Shown: piece by piece, positions 15,686 to 23,361 of the stretch | Layout of the letters: every line of letters begins with the position of its first letter | Numbering within the stretch: position 1 is the first letter of the stretch | Notes under the pieces: model-generated | Databases searched by the model: none | The model's input: only the letters and a program-made list of their open reading frames with translations | What the model was told of the DNA's origin: nothing | Origin: Bacteroidales bacterium | GTDB taxonomy: Bacteria; Bacteroidota; Bacteroidia; Bacteroidales; Bacteroidaceae | Reading direction: 5' to 3' | Assembly (NCBI GenBank): GCA_029227175.1 | Contig: JAQXZK010000119.1 | Coordinates: 1 to 55,598 of the forward strand | DNA length: 55,598 nucleotides | Made by a program: the position numbers and the translations under genes

Positions 15686-16888
15686 ATGAAAAAAGTTCTA
15701 TTTTTTGCTTCTGCAATGATGCTTTTCGCATCGTGTGCAGGTCCTGCCAAGCAGGAAAAAGATTTGATTGCAGACAATATTGACTTCGCTTGCAAGCAGA
15801 TTGGTCTGGAAATTGACAAAATCGAAGCCAGCGGCAAGATTCTCAATCCTGTAACCTTGCGTCCGGACGGCAGTGTCTACTATTGTAAGTATAACGACTG
15901 GAGAAGCGGTTTCTTCCCAGGTTCTGTATGGTTCTTGTATGAACTGACCAAGGACGAGAAATATCTTCCGTTGGCAGAGAAGTATACAGAGGCTTTGGCT
16001 GAGGTACAGACCATGACTGCTCATCATGACATCGGCTTCATCGTAATGTCAAGTTACGGTAACGGTCTTCGTTTGGCTGGCATCGAATCTTACAAGGACG
16101 CTATTGTGAAGTCTGCACAGTCTTTGTGCACACGTTTCCGCGAAGCTCCGGGTATCATCCAGTCTTGGGACACAAAGGGCTGGCAAGGTGAACGCGGCTG
16201 GGAATGTCCGGTTATCATCGACAACATGATGAACCTCGAACTCCTGTTCAAGGCTACCGAGCTCACCGGTGACTCAACCTACTACAAGGTGGCTGTGAGC
16301 CATGCTGACCGCACCATGAAGGAACACTTCCGCGAGAATGCAAGCTGTTACCACGTTATTGACTACAGCCTTACAACAGGCGAGGTACGCAACCGCCATA
16401 CCGCTCAGGGTTATGCACACGAATCTATCTGGAGCCGTGGTCAGGCATGGGCAGTTTACGGTTATGCTATGTGCTACCGCTTCACAGGCGACCGTCGTTA
16501 CTTGGATCAGTCACTGAAAACATTCGAGATGATGAAGAATCACCCGAGAATGCCGGAAGACCTTATCCCTTATTGGGACATGGACGCACCTAATATTCCG
16601 AACGAGCCAAGAGATGTTTCAACCGCAGCTTGTATTGCATCTGCTCTGTACGAGATCTGCACCATGGACGTAGAAAATCCAGCACAGTACAAGGAATATG
16701 CTGACAAGATTATGGAATCATTGTCTACCGACGCTTATCGCACTCCGCTGGGCACAAACGGCAACTTCCTCTTGTTGCACTCTGTAGGTAGTATTCCTCA
16801 CAACAATGAAATCGACGTTCCATTGAACTACGCTGACTATTATTTCTTGGAAGCACTTGCACGTAAGAAAGCACTTGAAGAGAAATAA
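15686..16888 (+). CDS. GH88 unsaturated glucuronyl hydrolase, lipoprotein
   Basis: Starting at the ATG at 15686 gives 400 residues with signal MKKVLFFASAMMLFASC and Cys 17 as lipid site; the open frame upstream lacks a signal. The body is the six-hairpin barrel of family 88: HHDIGF with Asp 115 and DNMMNLELL with Asp 179 correspond to the two acidic residues of the vinyl-ether hydration mechanism; WSRGQAWAVYGYAM and a C-terminal VPLNYADYYFLEALAR are also family marks. The enzyme removes the unsaturated uronic acid made by lyases such as the two encoded just upstream. Its codon bias is as strong as in the SusCD genes and unlike the lyases, and it has its own -7 element. Confidence 0.93.
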   Translation: MKKVLFFASAMMLFASCAGPAKQEKDLIADNIDFACKQIGLEIDKIEASGKILNPVTLRPDGSVYYCKYNDWRSGFFPGSVWFLYELTKDEKYLPLAEKYTEALAEVQTMTAHHDIGFIVMSSYGNGLRLAGIESYKDAIVKSAQSLCTRFREAPGIIQSWDTKGWQGERGWECPVIIDNMMNLELLFKATELTGDSTYYKVAVSHADRTMKEHFRENASCYHVIDYSLTTGEVRNRHTAQGYAHESIWSRGQAWAVYGYAMCYRFTGDRRYLDQSLKTFEMMKNHPRMPEDLIPYWDMDAPNIPNEPRDVSTAACIASALYEICTMDVENPAQYKEYADKIMESLSTDAYRTPLGTNGNFLLLHSVGSIPHNNEIDVPLNYADYYFLEALARKKALEEK

Positions 16889-16923
16889 TCCGTAACAAGG
16901 GAAAGTAAATTATTCAAAAGACA

Positions 16924-16971
16924 AAAGGATAGGGTAGAGGCTGGTGCTTCTTTCCTATCCTTTCTGTTTTT
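16924..16971 (+). terminator. Terminator after the GH88 gene
   Basis: AAAGGATAGG (16924-16933) pairs perfectly with CCTATCCTTT (16954-16963), followed by CTGTTTTT. Confidence 0.7.
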
Positions 16972-17033
16972 GTGGAGTCTATAGACTTTGGGGGTGACGA
17001 GAAAGTCGATGACTTTTGTGCTTGCTGCCCCAA

Positions 17034-17065
17034 TAAAAAAAGCCTGCAAGAAATTGCAGGCTTTT
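17034..17065 (-). terminator. Terminator of the tRNA-Asn operon
   Basis: On the minus strand AAAAGCCTGCAA pairs with TTGCAGGCTTTT (12 bp, 4-nt loop) and is followed by more T. It lies directly after the second tRNA gene. Confidence 0.8.
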
Positions 17066-17067
17066 CG

Positions 17068-17141
17068 CTCTTCGTCTTGGACTTGAACCAAGGACCCTCT
17101 GATTAACAGTCAGATGCTCTAACCGACTGAGCTAACGAAGA
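17068..17141 (-). tRNA. tRNA-Asn(GTT), promoter-distal copy
   Basis: The minus strand folds as a 74-nt cloverleaf: acceptor TCTTCGT/ACGAAGA with discriminator G, D stem GCTC/GAGC, anticodon stem TCTGA/TCAGA with loop CTGTTAA (anticodon GTT), five-nt variable loop, T stem CTTGG/CCAAG with loop TTCAAGT. CCA is not encoded. It is identical to the copy exactly 100 bp away. Confidence 0.96.
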
Positions 17142-17167
17142 AGGTTGTGCAATTCGCAGACTTATTG

Positions 17168-17241
17168 CTCTTCGTCTTGGACTTGAACCAAGGACCCTCT
17201 GATTAACAGTCAGATGCTCTAACCGACTGAGCTAACGAAGA
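17168..17241 (-). tRNA. tRNA-Asn(GTT), promoter-proximal copy
   Basis: Identical in all 74 positions to the other copy, and the short flanks (GCTC side and AAGGT side) are also shared. The 26-bp spacer suggests one transcript for both. CCA is not encoded. Confidence 0.96.
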
Positions 17242-17266
17242 AGGTATTTTTCTTTGAATTGCGGTG

Positions 17267-17274
17267 CAAAAGTA
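17267..17274 (-). promoter_or_regulatory. -7 element of the tRNA-Asn operon
   Basis: TACTTTTG on the minus strand (perfect TAnnTTTG), 26 bp before the first tRNA. Confidence 0.5.
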
Positions 17275-17297
17275 GTGTGATATTTTGAAATATGCAA

Positions 17298-17305
17298 TAT
17301 CTTTG
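17298..17305 (+). promoter_or_regulatory. -7 element of the PfkB kinase gene
   Basis: TATCTTTG, a perfect match, 19 bp before the ATG at 17324; the short distance supports that start. Confidence 0.5.
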
Positions 17306-17323
17306 CAAAAAATTTGATTGAAT

Positions 17324-18304
17324 ATGGATAAAATAATAGGATATGGCAACGCGCTGGTTGATGTGCTGGCCAAGATAGACGATGACAGCATACTTGACAC
17401 GCTGAATCTTCCTAAGGGTGGAATGACCCTTGTTGACGGGGAGCGTTTCAATGCTGTCTCCGAACTTTTGCATCGTTTGCCGACCCGAATGGTGACGGGT
17501 GGATCGGCTGGCAATACGATTCTTAGCCTTGCCAAACTGGGTGTTGAGACGGGAATTCTGGGAAAGGTTGGCTGTGATGATTTCGGTAGTGTGCTGCGCA
17601 GCAAGTTTGAAGAACATCATGTTGCCGTCCATTTCAAGGAGTCGGCAGTACTTCCAACCGGTGTCTGTTCGGCTTTTGTGTCTCCTGACGGAGAGCGCAC
17701 GATGGCTACTTTTCTGGGTGCGGGAAATGACATGAGGGCAGAAGAAATAGAGCCTGATGTATTTTCGGACTATAAAAGCCTCTATGTAGAAGGATATATG
17801 GTGCAGAACCATGACCTCGTGGTGCGTGTCATGCAACTGGCCAAAAGTGCAGGCATGCACATTTGTCTCGACCTGGCCAGTTTCACAGTTGTGATGCAGG
17901 AGCGTGAGTTCTTTCTGCGTCTCATCCGCGAGTATGCAGATATTGTCTTTGCCAACGAGGAAGAGGCTCATGCGTTGACCGGTCTGGATGCCGAGAAGGC
18001 TATTGACATTATTGCTACGCATTGCAGTATTGCGGTGGTTAAGATGGGTAGTCGAGGGTCTATGATTCGTAAGGGAGATACCTTTGTGCGTGTGCCAGCA
18101 CAGACTGTGGAACAGGTGATTGATACTACAGGCGCCGGAGACAATTATGCGGCCGGTTTCCTTTACGGACTTTTTGTCGGATGTTCGTTGGAGCGTTGTG
18201 CCAACTTGGGTACTACGCTGGCAGCACAAGTTATTCAGGTGATGGGAGCGACTCCACCGGATGAGGCAATTCAGCAGTTGAAGACAATGGCTTTTGCCAA
18301 TTGA
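17324..18304 (+). CDS. PfkB-family carbohydrate/adenosine-type kinase
   Basis: Starting at ATG 17324 (two codons inside the longest frame, which begins with TTG) gives 326 residues. The ribokinase fold is shown by the N-terminal GYGNALVDVLAKID, the GGSAGNT substrate-binding loop near residue 59, and the C-terminal PfkB signature DTTGAGDNYAAGFLYG, whose Asp is the catalytic base. In Bacteroidota such proteins are usually annotated as adenosine or sugar kinases; the N-terminal pattern fits the adenosine-kinase side of the family, but substrate is inferred. The S41 protease gene follows 69 bp later, across a possible weak hairpin. Confidence 0.85.
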   Translation: MDKIIGYGNALVDVLAKIDDDSILDTLNLPKGGMTLVDGERFNAVSELLHRLPTRMVTGGSAGNTILSLAKLGVETGILGKVGCDDFGSVLRSKFEEHHVAVHFKESAVLPTGVCSAFVSPDGERTMATFLGAGNDMRAEEIEPDVFSDYKSLYVEGYMVQNHDLVVRVMQLAKSAGMHICLDLASFTVVMQEREFFLRLIREYADIVFANEEEAHALTGLDAEKAIDIIATHCSIAVVKMGSRGSMIRKGDTFVRVPAQTVEQVIDTTGAGDNYAAGFLYGLFVGCSLERCANLGTTLAAQVIQVMGATPPDEAIQQLKTMAFAN

Positions 18305-18312
18305 GAAACAGC

Positions 18313-18344
18313 TTCCCCGATGGGAATGGGGAACTCCCTTTTTT
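18313..18344 (+). terminator. Possible weak terminator or attenuator between kinase and protease genes
   Basis: TTCCCC (18313-18318) can pair with GGGGAA (18328-18333); CTCCC and six T follow. The stem and the T run are not adjacent, so activity is uncertain. Confidence 0.35.
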
Positions 18345-18373
18345 ATCATGACCTTAAAAGTAATTGAATAAGA

Positions 18374-20047
18374 ATGAAAAAAACTCGTTATACTTGGTTC
18401 TTTGCAGCGTTTTCTGTGGTGTCTTCCTGCTTTTTTCTGGGCTTTAAGGCCGGTGATGAGCATGCCTTTCAAATAGCCAAGAACCTGGATGTTTTCAGTG
18501 CGATTGTCAAGGAATTGGACATGCTATACGTGGATAGTCTGGATGCCGACAAGACGATTCGCACCGGAATCGATGCCATGCTCTATTCGTTAGATCCGTA
18601 TACGGCTTACTATCCGGAAGAAGACTCCAGCGAACTGGAACAGATGTTGAAGAACTCTTATGGCGGCATAGGTTCCATCATTACGTACGACAGCAAGCGC
18701 AAGCGGACAGTCATCTCCGAACCATACGAGGGGATGCCGGCTGCTCAGGTGGGACTTCGTCCCGGTGATTTCCTGCTGGATATTGATGGCAAGGATCTTT
18801 ACGAGATGAATACCAAGAAGGTCAGTGAGATGTTGCGTGGCGAGGTAGGTACCAAATTCCGCTTGCGGGTGGAGCGTCCGGGTGTGAAGAAACCTCTTAG
18901 TTTTGATATCGTTCGACGTTCTATCCAGTTGCCCTTCATTCCTTATTACGGGAAGTTGGACGATGGTGTAGGATATATCAAGTTAAGCACTTTTTCGGGA
19001 AATCCCTCCAAGGAGTTCAAACGTGCCTTTCTGGACCTCAAGCAGCAGGGAATCCGTGCCCTGGTCATTGACCTGAGGGACAACGGAGGCGGATTACTTG
19101 ACGAATCGGTCGAAATTGCTAATTTTTTCCTTCCACGTGGCAAGACGTTGGTGACCACCAAGGGAAAGCTTTCACAGGTGGGACAGACGTACAAGACTTT
19201 GCGGGAGCCGATTGACCAACAAATACCCTTGGCCGTACTTGTTAATAACTCTACGGCCTCATCTTCTGAAATCCTGGCTGGTTCCCTGCAGGATCTCGAC
19301 CGGGCAGTTATCGTTGGCACGCGCACCTATGGCAAAGGATTGGTGCAGACTACACGAGCTTTGCCCTATGGAGCAAATATGAAGATAACCACCTCCAAAT
19401 ATTACATTCCCAGTGGCCGTTGCGTACAGGCGATTGACTACACGCACCGAAATGAGGATGGCTCGGTCGGACGTATTCCGGACAGCCTTACCACCGTGTT
19501 CCACACGGCTGCCGGACGTGAGGTGCGCGATGGAGGCGGCATTACACCTGACGTGCAGGTGGAACCAGACAAACTGCCCAATATCCTCTATTATTTGGTG
19601 GCGGGGAATTACATCTTTGATTATGCTACCCAATATTGTCTCAACCGCTCGTCTATTGCTCCTGCTGAGCAGTTCAGTATCAGCGATTCGGAGTATGACG
19701 ACTTCAAGAAATATATTGCCGAGAGTGATTTCAAGTATAATCAGCAAACGGAGAAGATGCTGAAGAATCTCAAGGAGATTGCTGAATTTGAGGGTTATCT
19801 CAAGGATGCGGATTCAGAGTTCGCTGCTTTAGAGAGCAAACTGAAGCATAACCTTGACTATGACCTGGATTTCTCCAAGAAGATGATTAAGGAATATCTG
19901 GCCGAGGAGATACTCAAGCGCTATTACTTCCAGAAGGGAGTAATTATTCAGCAGTTGAAGGATGACAAGGAACTGAAGGAGGCGGTGAAGATTCTCTCTG
20001 ATGAAGAAAAATACAACTCCATGCTTCGCCCCAAGGCGGTGGAGTGA
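18374..20047 (+). CDS. S41 C-terminal processing protease (first of two)
   Basis: The 557-residue protein has an N-terminal signal or anchor (TWFFAAFSVVSSCFFLG), an S41 N-terminal helical region with ...MLYSLDPYTAYY, a PDZ domain (about residues 95-180; GLRPGDFLLDIDG) and the S41 core. The catalytic set reads TASSSEI with Ser 296 as the nucleophile, Lys 321 in TYGKGLVQ and Gln 325. A helical C-terminal extension of about 120 residues follows. Such serine proteases act in the periplasm on unstructured C-termini. A second S41 gene is at 49683-51299; the two differ in their C-terminal extensions. Target proteins are unknown. Confidence 0.93.
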   Translation: MKKTRYTWFFAAFSVVSSCFFLGFKAGDEHAFQIAKNLDVFSAIVKELDMLYVDSLDADKTIRTGIDAMLYSLDPYTAYYPEEDSSELEQMLKNSYGGIGSIITYDSKRKRTVISEPYEGMPAAQVGLRPGDFLLDIDGKDLYEMNTKKVSEMLRGEVGTKFRLRVERPGVKKPLSFDIVRRSIQLPFIPYYGKLDDGVGYIKLSTFSGNPSKEFKRAFLDLKQQGIRALVIDLRDNGGGLLDESVEIANFFLPRGKTLVTTKGKLSQVGQTYKTLREPIDQQIPLAVLVNNSTASSSEILAGSLQDLDRAVIVGTRTYGKGLVQTTRALPYGANMKITTSKYYIPSGRCVQAIDYTHRNEDGSVGRIPDSLTTVFHTAAGREVRDGGGITPDVQVEPDKLPNILYYLVAGNYIFDYATQYCLNRSSIAPAEQFSISDSEYDDFKKYIAESDFKYNQQTEKMLKNLKEIAEFEGYLKDADSEFAALESKLKHNLDYDLDFSKKMIKEYLAEEILKRYYFQKGVIIQQLKDDKELKEAVKILSDEEKYNSMLRPKAVE

Positions 20048-20080
20048 ACGAAGTTATCCGCAGGAGGGAAGCGTAAAAGC

Positions 20081-20122
20081 AAATCGGTCCATAGAACGCA
20101 GATAAGTTCTATGGACCGATTT
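20081..20122. terminator. Bidirectional terminator between convergent genes
   Basis: AAATCGGTCCATAGAAC (20081-20097) and GTTCTATGGACCGATTT (20106-20122) form a perfect 17-bp stem with an 8-nt loop, placed between the S41 gene and the convergent membrane-protein gene. Confidence 0.75.
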
Positions 20123-20136
20123 GGTGTAAACCTTGT

Positions 20137-21243
20137 TTAGGGCAGGGTGTGTTTGGTTAGAAACCACCAGATGCCATAGCTGTCAGCACCTGCTGCCAGG
20201 AACATCGTGGCGAGTTGCCACGGCTGCATCTTGTTGTTGAGGTATTTGAAATCCTTGAATTCTTTGCGCTTCCAGAGGCCGATATGCTCGTGAAACCATT
20301 CGGCGAAGGGTCCCAGCTGGAGAGGTTGGTCAATGAGTTCGAGGAAGTAACCCTCCGTGGCTACACCCAAGGTGGGTTCGTCCATCCAGCTGAAGGTGCT
20401 GCACCACTTGACAAGGCGCTCTTCACCTTCAATTCCCAAACAGATGGTAAATTCATTCTTGTTTCCTCCCTGCCAATAAGCGCGTTGCTGTCCGGCAACC
20501 GTGACGTGGTGTTCGGAAGCGTCGAATAGCAGGATGAAGACGTGTATCTGGTGCTGAAGTCCGTAGATGGCATTGATGTATTGGAATTCGTGCAGTTCTG
20601 ATAGCTGCACATCCTTACCCAAAATAACGTTCTGTTCGGATTGCTCGATGTCGGGGTAGTCATAGAGTTTGAGCTCCTGTGCCTGTTGCTTGCTGATGTC
20701 CTGAAAGCGGAAAATGGAGTTGGAGTGTTTTAGCGGATTGGTGTAACGCCCCGTATAGGTAACGGTGCGGCAGTGGTTCTTCTCTTTGTCCCAAAGGTAG
20801 CGTTGTCCACCGCCTCCGCTTACACAGTTGACATGGAAAGTCGAGAACCGTTCTTCCGGAGTGCCCCAAAGGTCGCTCCAATAATTGTAGGTGGAGTGGC
20901 TGATAGATGAGGTGACGCCAGTGTTCAGTACCCATTGCCAGTACTCTGGATGATAGACATATCGGACGCGACGAACGCTCCTAGTTCCTCCGTTGGGCAG
21001 TTTTACCGTTTCATAATAGACGACTTGCTCAGTCCAAGCATTATAATGCTCTACTTGGGTGACAAAGCCGCTTAGGTATTCTTTGCTTTTGTCGGCATAT
21101 CTCACTAACCACTGAACGATGCCAAGAAGCAGCGTTGCAACTGCAAATGTGGCAAGGTAGTAGGGATAATTTTCGTAGTCTTTCCGCAGGAGAAAGAGGA
21201 CGAGGGTCGTCAGGATGGGGAGTAGATAGGAAAACCAGTGCAC
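20137..21243 (-). CDS. Membrane protein of unknown function, partner of a LemA-like protein
   Basis: The 368-residue product starts with two hydrophobic segments (about residues 3-20 and 29-47), then a long soluble region with GGGGQRYLWDKEK, an Arg-rich VRRVRYVYHPEYW and many aromatic residues, and ends with one hydrophobic segment (LATMFLAAGADSYGIWWFLT). I do not recognise a family. It lies 8 bp downstream of the LemA-like gene and is last in the mutS-dprA operon, so a joint envelope function with the LemA-like protein is a fair guess. The stop is close to the strong hairpin at 20081-20122. Confidence 0.75.
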   Translation of the reverse strand: MHWFSYLLPILTTLVLFLLRKDYENYPYYLATFAVATLLLGIVQWLVRYADKSKEYLSGFVTQVEHYNAWTEQVVYYETVKLPNGGTRSVRRVRYVYHPEYWQWVLNTGVTSSISHSTYNYWSDLWGTPEERFSTFHVNCVSGGGGQRYLWDKEKNHCRTVTYTGRYTNPLKHSNSIFRFQDISKQQAQELKLYDYPDIEQSEQNVILGKDVQLSELHEFQYINAIYGLQHQIHVFILLFDASEHHVTVAGQQRAYWQGGNKNEFTICLGIEGEERLVKWCSTFSWMDEPTLGVATEGYFLELIDQPLQLGPFAEWFHEHIGLWKRKEFKDFKYLNNKMQPWQLATMFLAAGADSYGIWWFLTKHTLP

Positions 21244-21251
21244 GTTGTGGG

Positions 21252-21788
21252 TTAGTTCTTTTTAGCAAAGAGTTCGATGTCGTCGTCCAATCCGGTCTCG
21301 ATGATGGTCTTGGTGCGAGTAGAGGAGATGATGGTGTAGTCGATGGTGCTCTTGTTTGAGATGAAGAACTTGGCCGGGATAGACTCAATCAGGGTTTCAC
21401 GTTCGCGAATGACATCAAGCATACGTTCCTGGGCTGTATTGAAATGTGAACGCTGAACCTCGATGGCTTGCATGAGGTCTCGGTATAGCGAGGTATCGAA
21501 GTCTGGGTTGGATTCCTGTACCCATTTCATGGCAGACTCATCGTTGGCATAACGACCGGATATGAGATCGGGATAGATTTTCTCGAATGTCTCCCTATAC
21601 TGGTCGGTGACACCGGCTTTCTGCTGGATGGTTTTCCACATTTTGTCGTGTACACTTTCGATTTTTCCACGTTGCGCTTCTGCTTCCTTGCGTAGTGCAA
21701 TTTCCTTATTATTGTAACTGATGTACATACCCACCAGGGTGATGACAACCACGGCAATGACGATGATGGCAATAAGTGTTGCTGACAT
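21252..21788 (-). CDS. LemA-like membrane-anchored protein
   Basis: The 178-residue protein has one N-terminal membrane segment (ATLIAIIVIAVVVITLVGMYI) followed by a helical soluble domain with the LemA-like pattern of paired helices: YNNKEIALRKEAEAQRGKIE, DKMWKTIQQKAGV and a helix around SHFNTAQERMLDVIRERE. LemA proteins are single-pass envelope proteins of unclear biochemical role, often encoded beside a membrane protein or protease. Here the neighbour is the 368-residue membrane protein 8 bp downstream. Family assignment rests on pattern and size only. Confidence 0.7.
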   Translation of the reverse strand: MSATLIAIIVIAVVVITLVGMYISYNNKEIALRKEAEAQRGKIESVHDKMWKTIQQKAGVTDQYRETFEKIYPDLISGRYANDESAMKWVQESNPDFDTSLYRDLMQAIEVQRSHFNTAQERMLDVIRERETLIESIPAKFFISNKSTIDYTIISSTRTKTIIETGLDDDIELFAKKN

Positions 21789-21833
21789 AGGATTAAAGAG
21801 TAGTTTAGAGTGAATATTTGTTTTCTTTTTCTT

Positions 21834-22940
21834 TTATACGATTTTGTATAGGCTTCCAGCCAAAGGCTTGACAACGCCTTTCATCTCGAGTTCTAAGAGC
21901 AGACTACTGACCCGGTGGATGGGTTGTTCGAGCAGTGAGGCGAGTAAGTTGATGTGTAGAGGCTCCGGCTCTTGGCTTAGGATGTCTACGACCTGCTGCT
22001 CTTCCGGATTAAGCTCAGGGAAGAGTTCGCCTTGTGCGCTTATCTTCCGGTCGACAGCCTTGTCCCATTTCAATTCTTCCAAGAAGTCATCGACAGAGGT
22101 AAGCAAGATAGCTTTGTTCCGAGCGATGAGTCGGTTACAACCTTCGGAACTCAGGTCGTTGATTCTGCCGGGTAGGGCAAAGCAGGTGCGGTTATAGTTC
22201 AGAGCCAGATTGGCAGTCGATAGTGACCCACCTTTATAGAAAGACTCGACAACAATAGTTGCGTCAGAGATGCCGGCCACGATTCTGTTCCGGATGAGGA
22301 AATTTTGACGGGCAGGTTCTGTTCCTGTTACGTACTCTGTTAGAAGTCCTCCACGTTCAAGCATCTGGATGGCAGTCTGGCGGTGTAGGGAAGGGTAGAT
22401 GCGGTCCAGTCCGTGTGCCAGCACCCCGATTGTAGAGAGATTCCGACTCAAGGCTGCTCGGTGAGCCTGTACGTCAATGCCGTATGCCAGTCCGCTGACA
22501 ATAATGACATCGGGGCAGGCTTCGGAAAGTTCGTGGACGAACTTCTGACAGAATGATTTGCCATACTCAGTGCACCTGCGAGTACCTACAATGCTGACGA
22601 TGTGTTGTCTGTTCAGGTCGGCATGACCTTTGAAGAAGAGGATGGGTGGAGCATCTGGACAGTTTTTCAGGCGTACGGGATAGCGTGTATCATTCAGTGT
22701 GAGGCATTGTATGCCTTTCTGTTCGGCAAAGGCAATTTCACGTTCGGCACGTTCCTGTGCTTCCTTGTTGTCGAGTGCCGCGATGAGTTTGGGCGATATG
22801 TCGGGAAGGACATCGCGCAGTGAGTCTCTCAGCTCGAAGATTTCACTTGCACTACCCACACTCTCTATCAACGTCTTGGCTCCGATGACTCCTATGCCAT
22901 CGCAGAGAGTCAACGCTATGCTACATACCCGTTCGTCCAT
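21834..22940 (-). CDS. dprA: DNA-processing protein DprA
   Basis: The 368-residue protein has a helix-hairpin-helix-like start (LCDGIGVIGAKTLIESVG), the DprA Rossmann-type core (SIVGTRRCTEYGK at about 115, SGLAYGIDVQAHRAAL, LAHGLDRIYPSLH, FLIRNRIVAGIS, VVESFYKGGSLSTANLAL) and a C-terminal winged-helix segment (EPLHINLLASLLEQPIHRVSSLLLELEMKG). DprA loads RecA on incoming single-stranded DNA in natural transformation; it is common even in species not known to be competent. It lies 3 bp after the thioesterase gene in the operon. Confidence 0.96.
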   Translation of the reverse strand: MDERVCSIALTLCDGIGVIGAKTLIESVGSASEIFELRDSLRDVLPDISPKLIAALDNKEAQERAEREIAFAEQKGIQCLTLNDTRYPVRLKNCPDAPPILFFKGHADLNRQHIVSIVGTRRCTEYGKSFCQKFVHELSEACPDVIIVSGLAYGIDVQAHRAALSRNLSTIGVLAHGLDRIYPSLHRQTAIQMLERGGLLTEYVTGTEPARQNFLIRNRIVAGISDATIVVESFYKGGSLSTANLALNYNRTCFALPGRINDLSSEGCNRLIARNKAILLTSVDDFLEELKWDKAVDRKISAQGELFPELNPEEQQVVDILSQEPEPLHINLLASLLEQPIHRVSSLLLELEMKGVVKPLAGSLYKIV

Positions 22941-22943
22941 GAT

Positions 22944-23357
22944 TTATCCGATATAAAGTGCAAATACCTTGTCAAAAATCTCACAATGGGATAGGCGTCC
23001 GTTGATGACAGCCACGGTTTCAACTTCGGCGCGCAGGGACAGGCGGAGGTTGCCGTCATCCTCAATCTTAAATACATCTTGTTCAAAGACATATTTGATG
23101 CCGTCTTTCCGGAGGTTGAGTTTGGAGAGAAATTCGTCTCCACTGCGCAGGGGTACCTTGAAGGCCATGGTGATGCGTGCCACCACCGGATCTATTCCCT
23201 CGTCATGAAGATGCGCGAAACTGATTCCTGAGGAAGTGAGGAACTCATGTCGGGTGTGTTCGATGTAGTGCTGGTAGTTGGCGTTGTTGACAATTCCTTG
23301 AAGGTCGCACTCATAGTCGCGTACCTTCATTCTCAATTCAAAAATGTAGTTCTTCAT
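22944..23357 (-). CDS. Acyl-CoA thioesterase, 4HBT/FadM-like hot-dog fold
   Basis: The 137-residue protein has the single hot-dog domain of the 4-hydroxybenzoyl-CoA thioesterase family. The motif RDYECDLQGIVNNANYQHYIEHTRHEFL (split: Asp 17 and GIVNNANY) carries the catalytic Asp and the substrate-binding helix. Such enzymes hydrolyse acyl-CoA or acyl-ACP thioesters in the cytoplasm. It is 4 bp from both neighbours' coding limits in the operon (U32 upstream, dprA downstream). The substrate is unknown. Confidence 0.88.
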   Translation of the reverse strand: MKNYIFELRMKVRDYECDLQGIVNNANYQHYIEHTRHEFLTSSGISFAHLHDEGIDPVVARITMAFKVPLRSGDEFLSKLNLRKDGIKYVFEQDVFKIEDDGNLRLSLRAEVETVAVINGRLSHCEIFDKVFALYIG

Positions 23358-23361
23358 CCGG

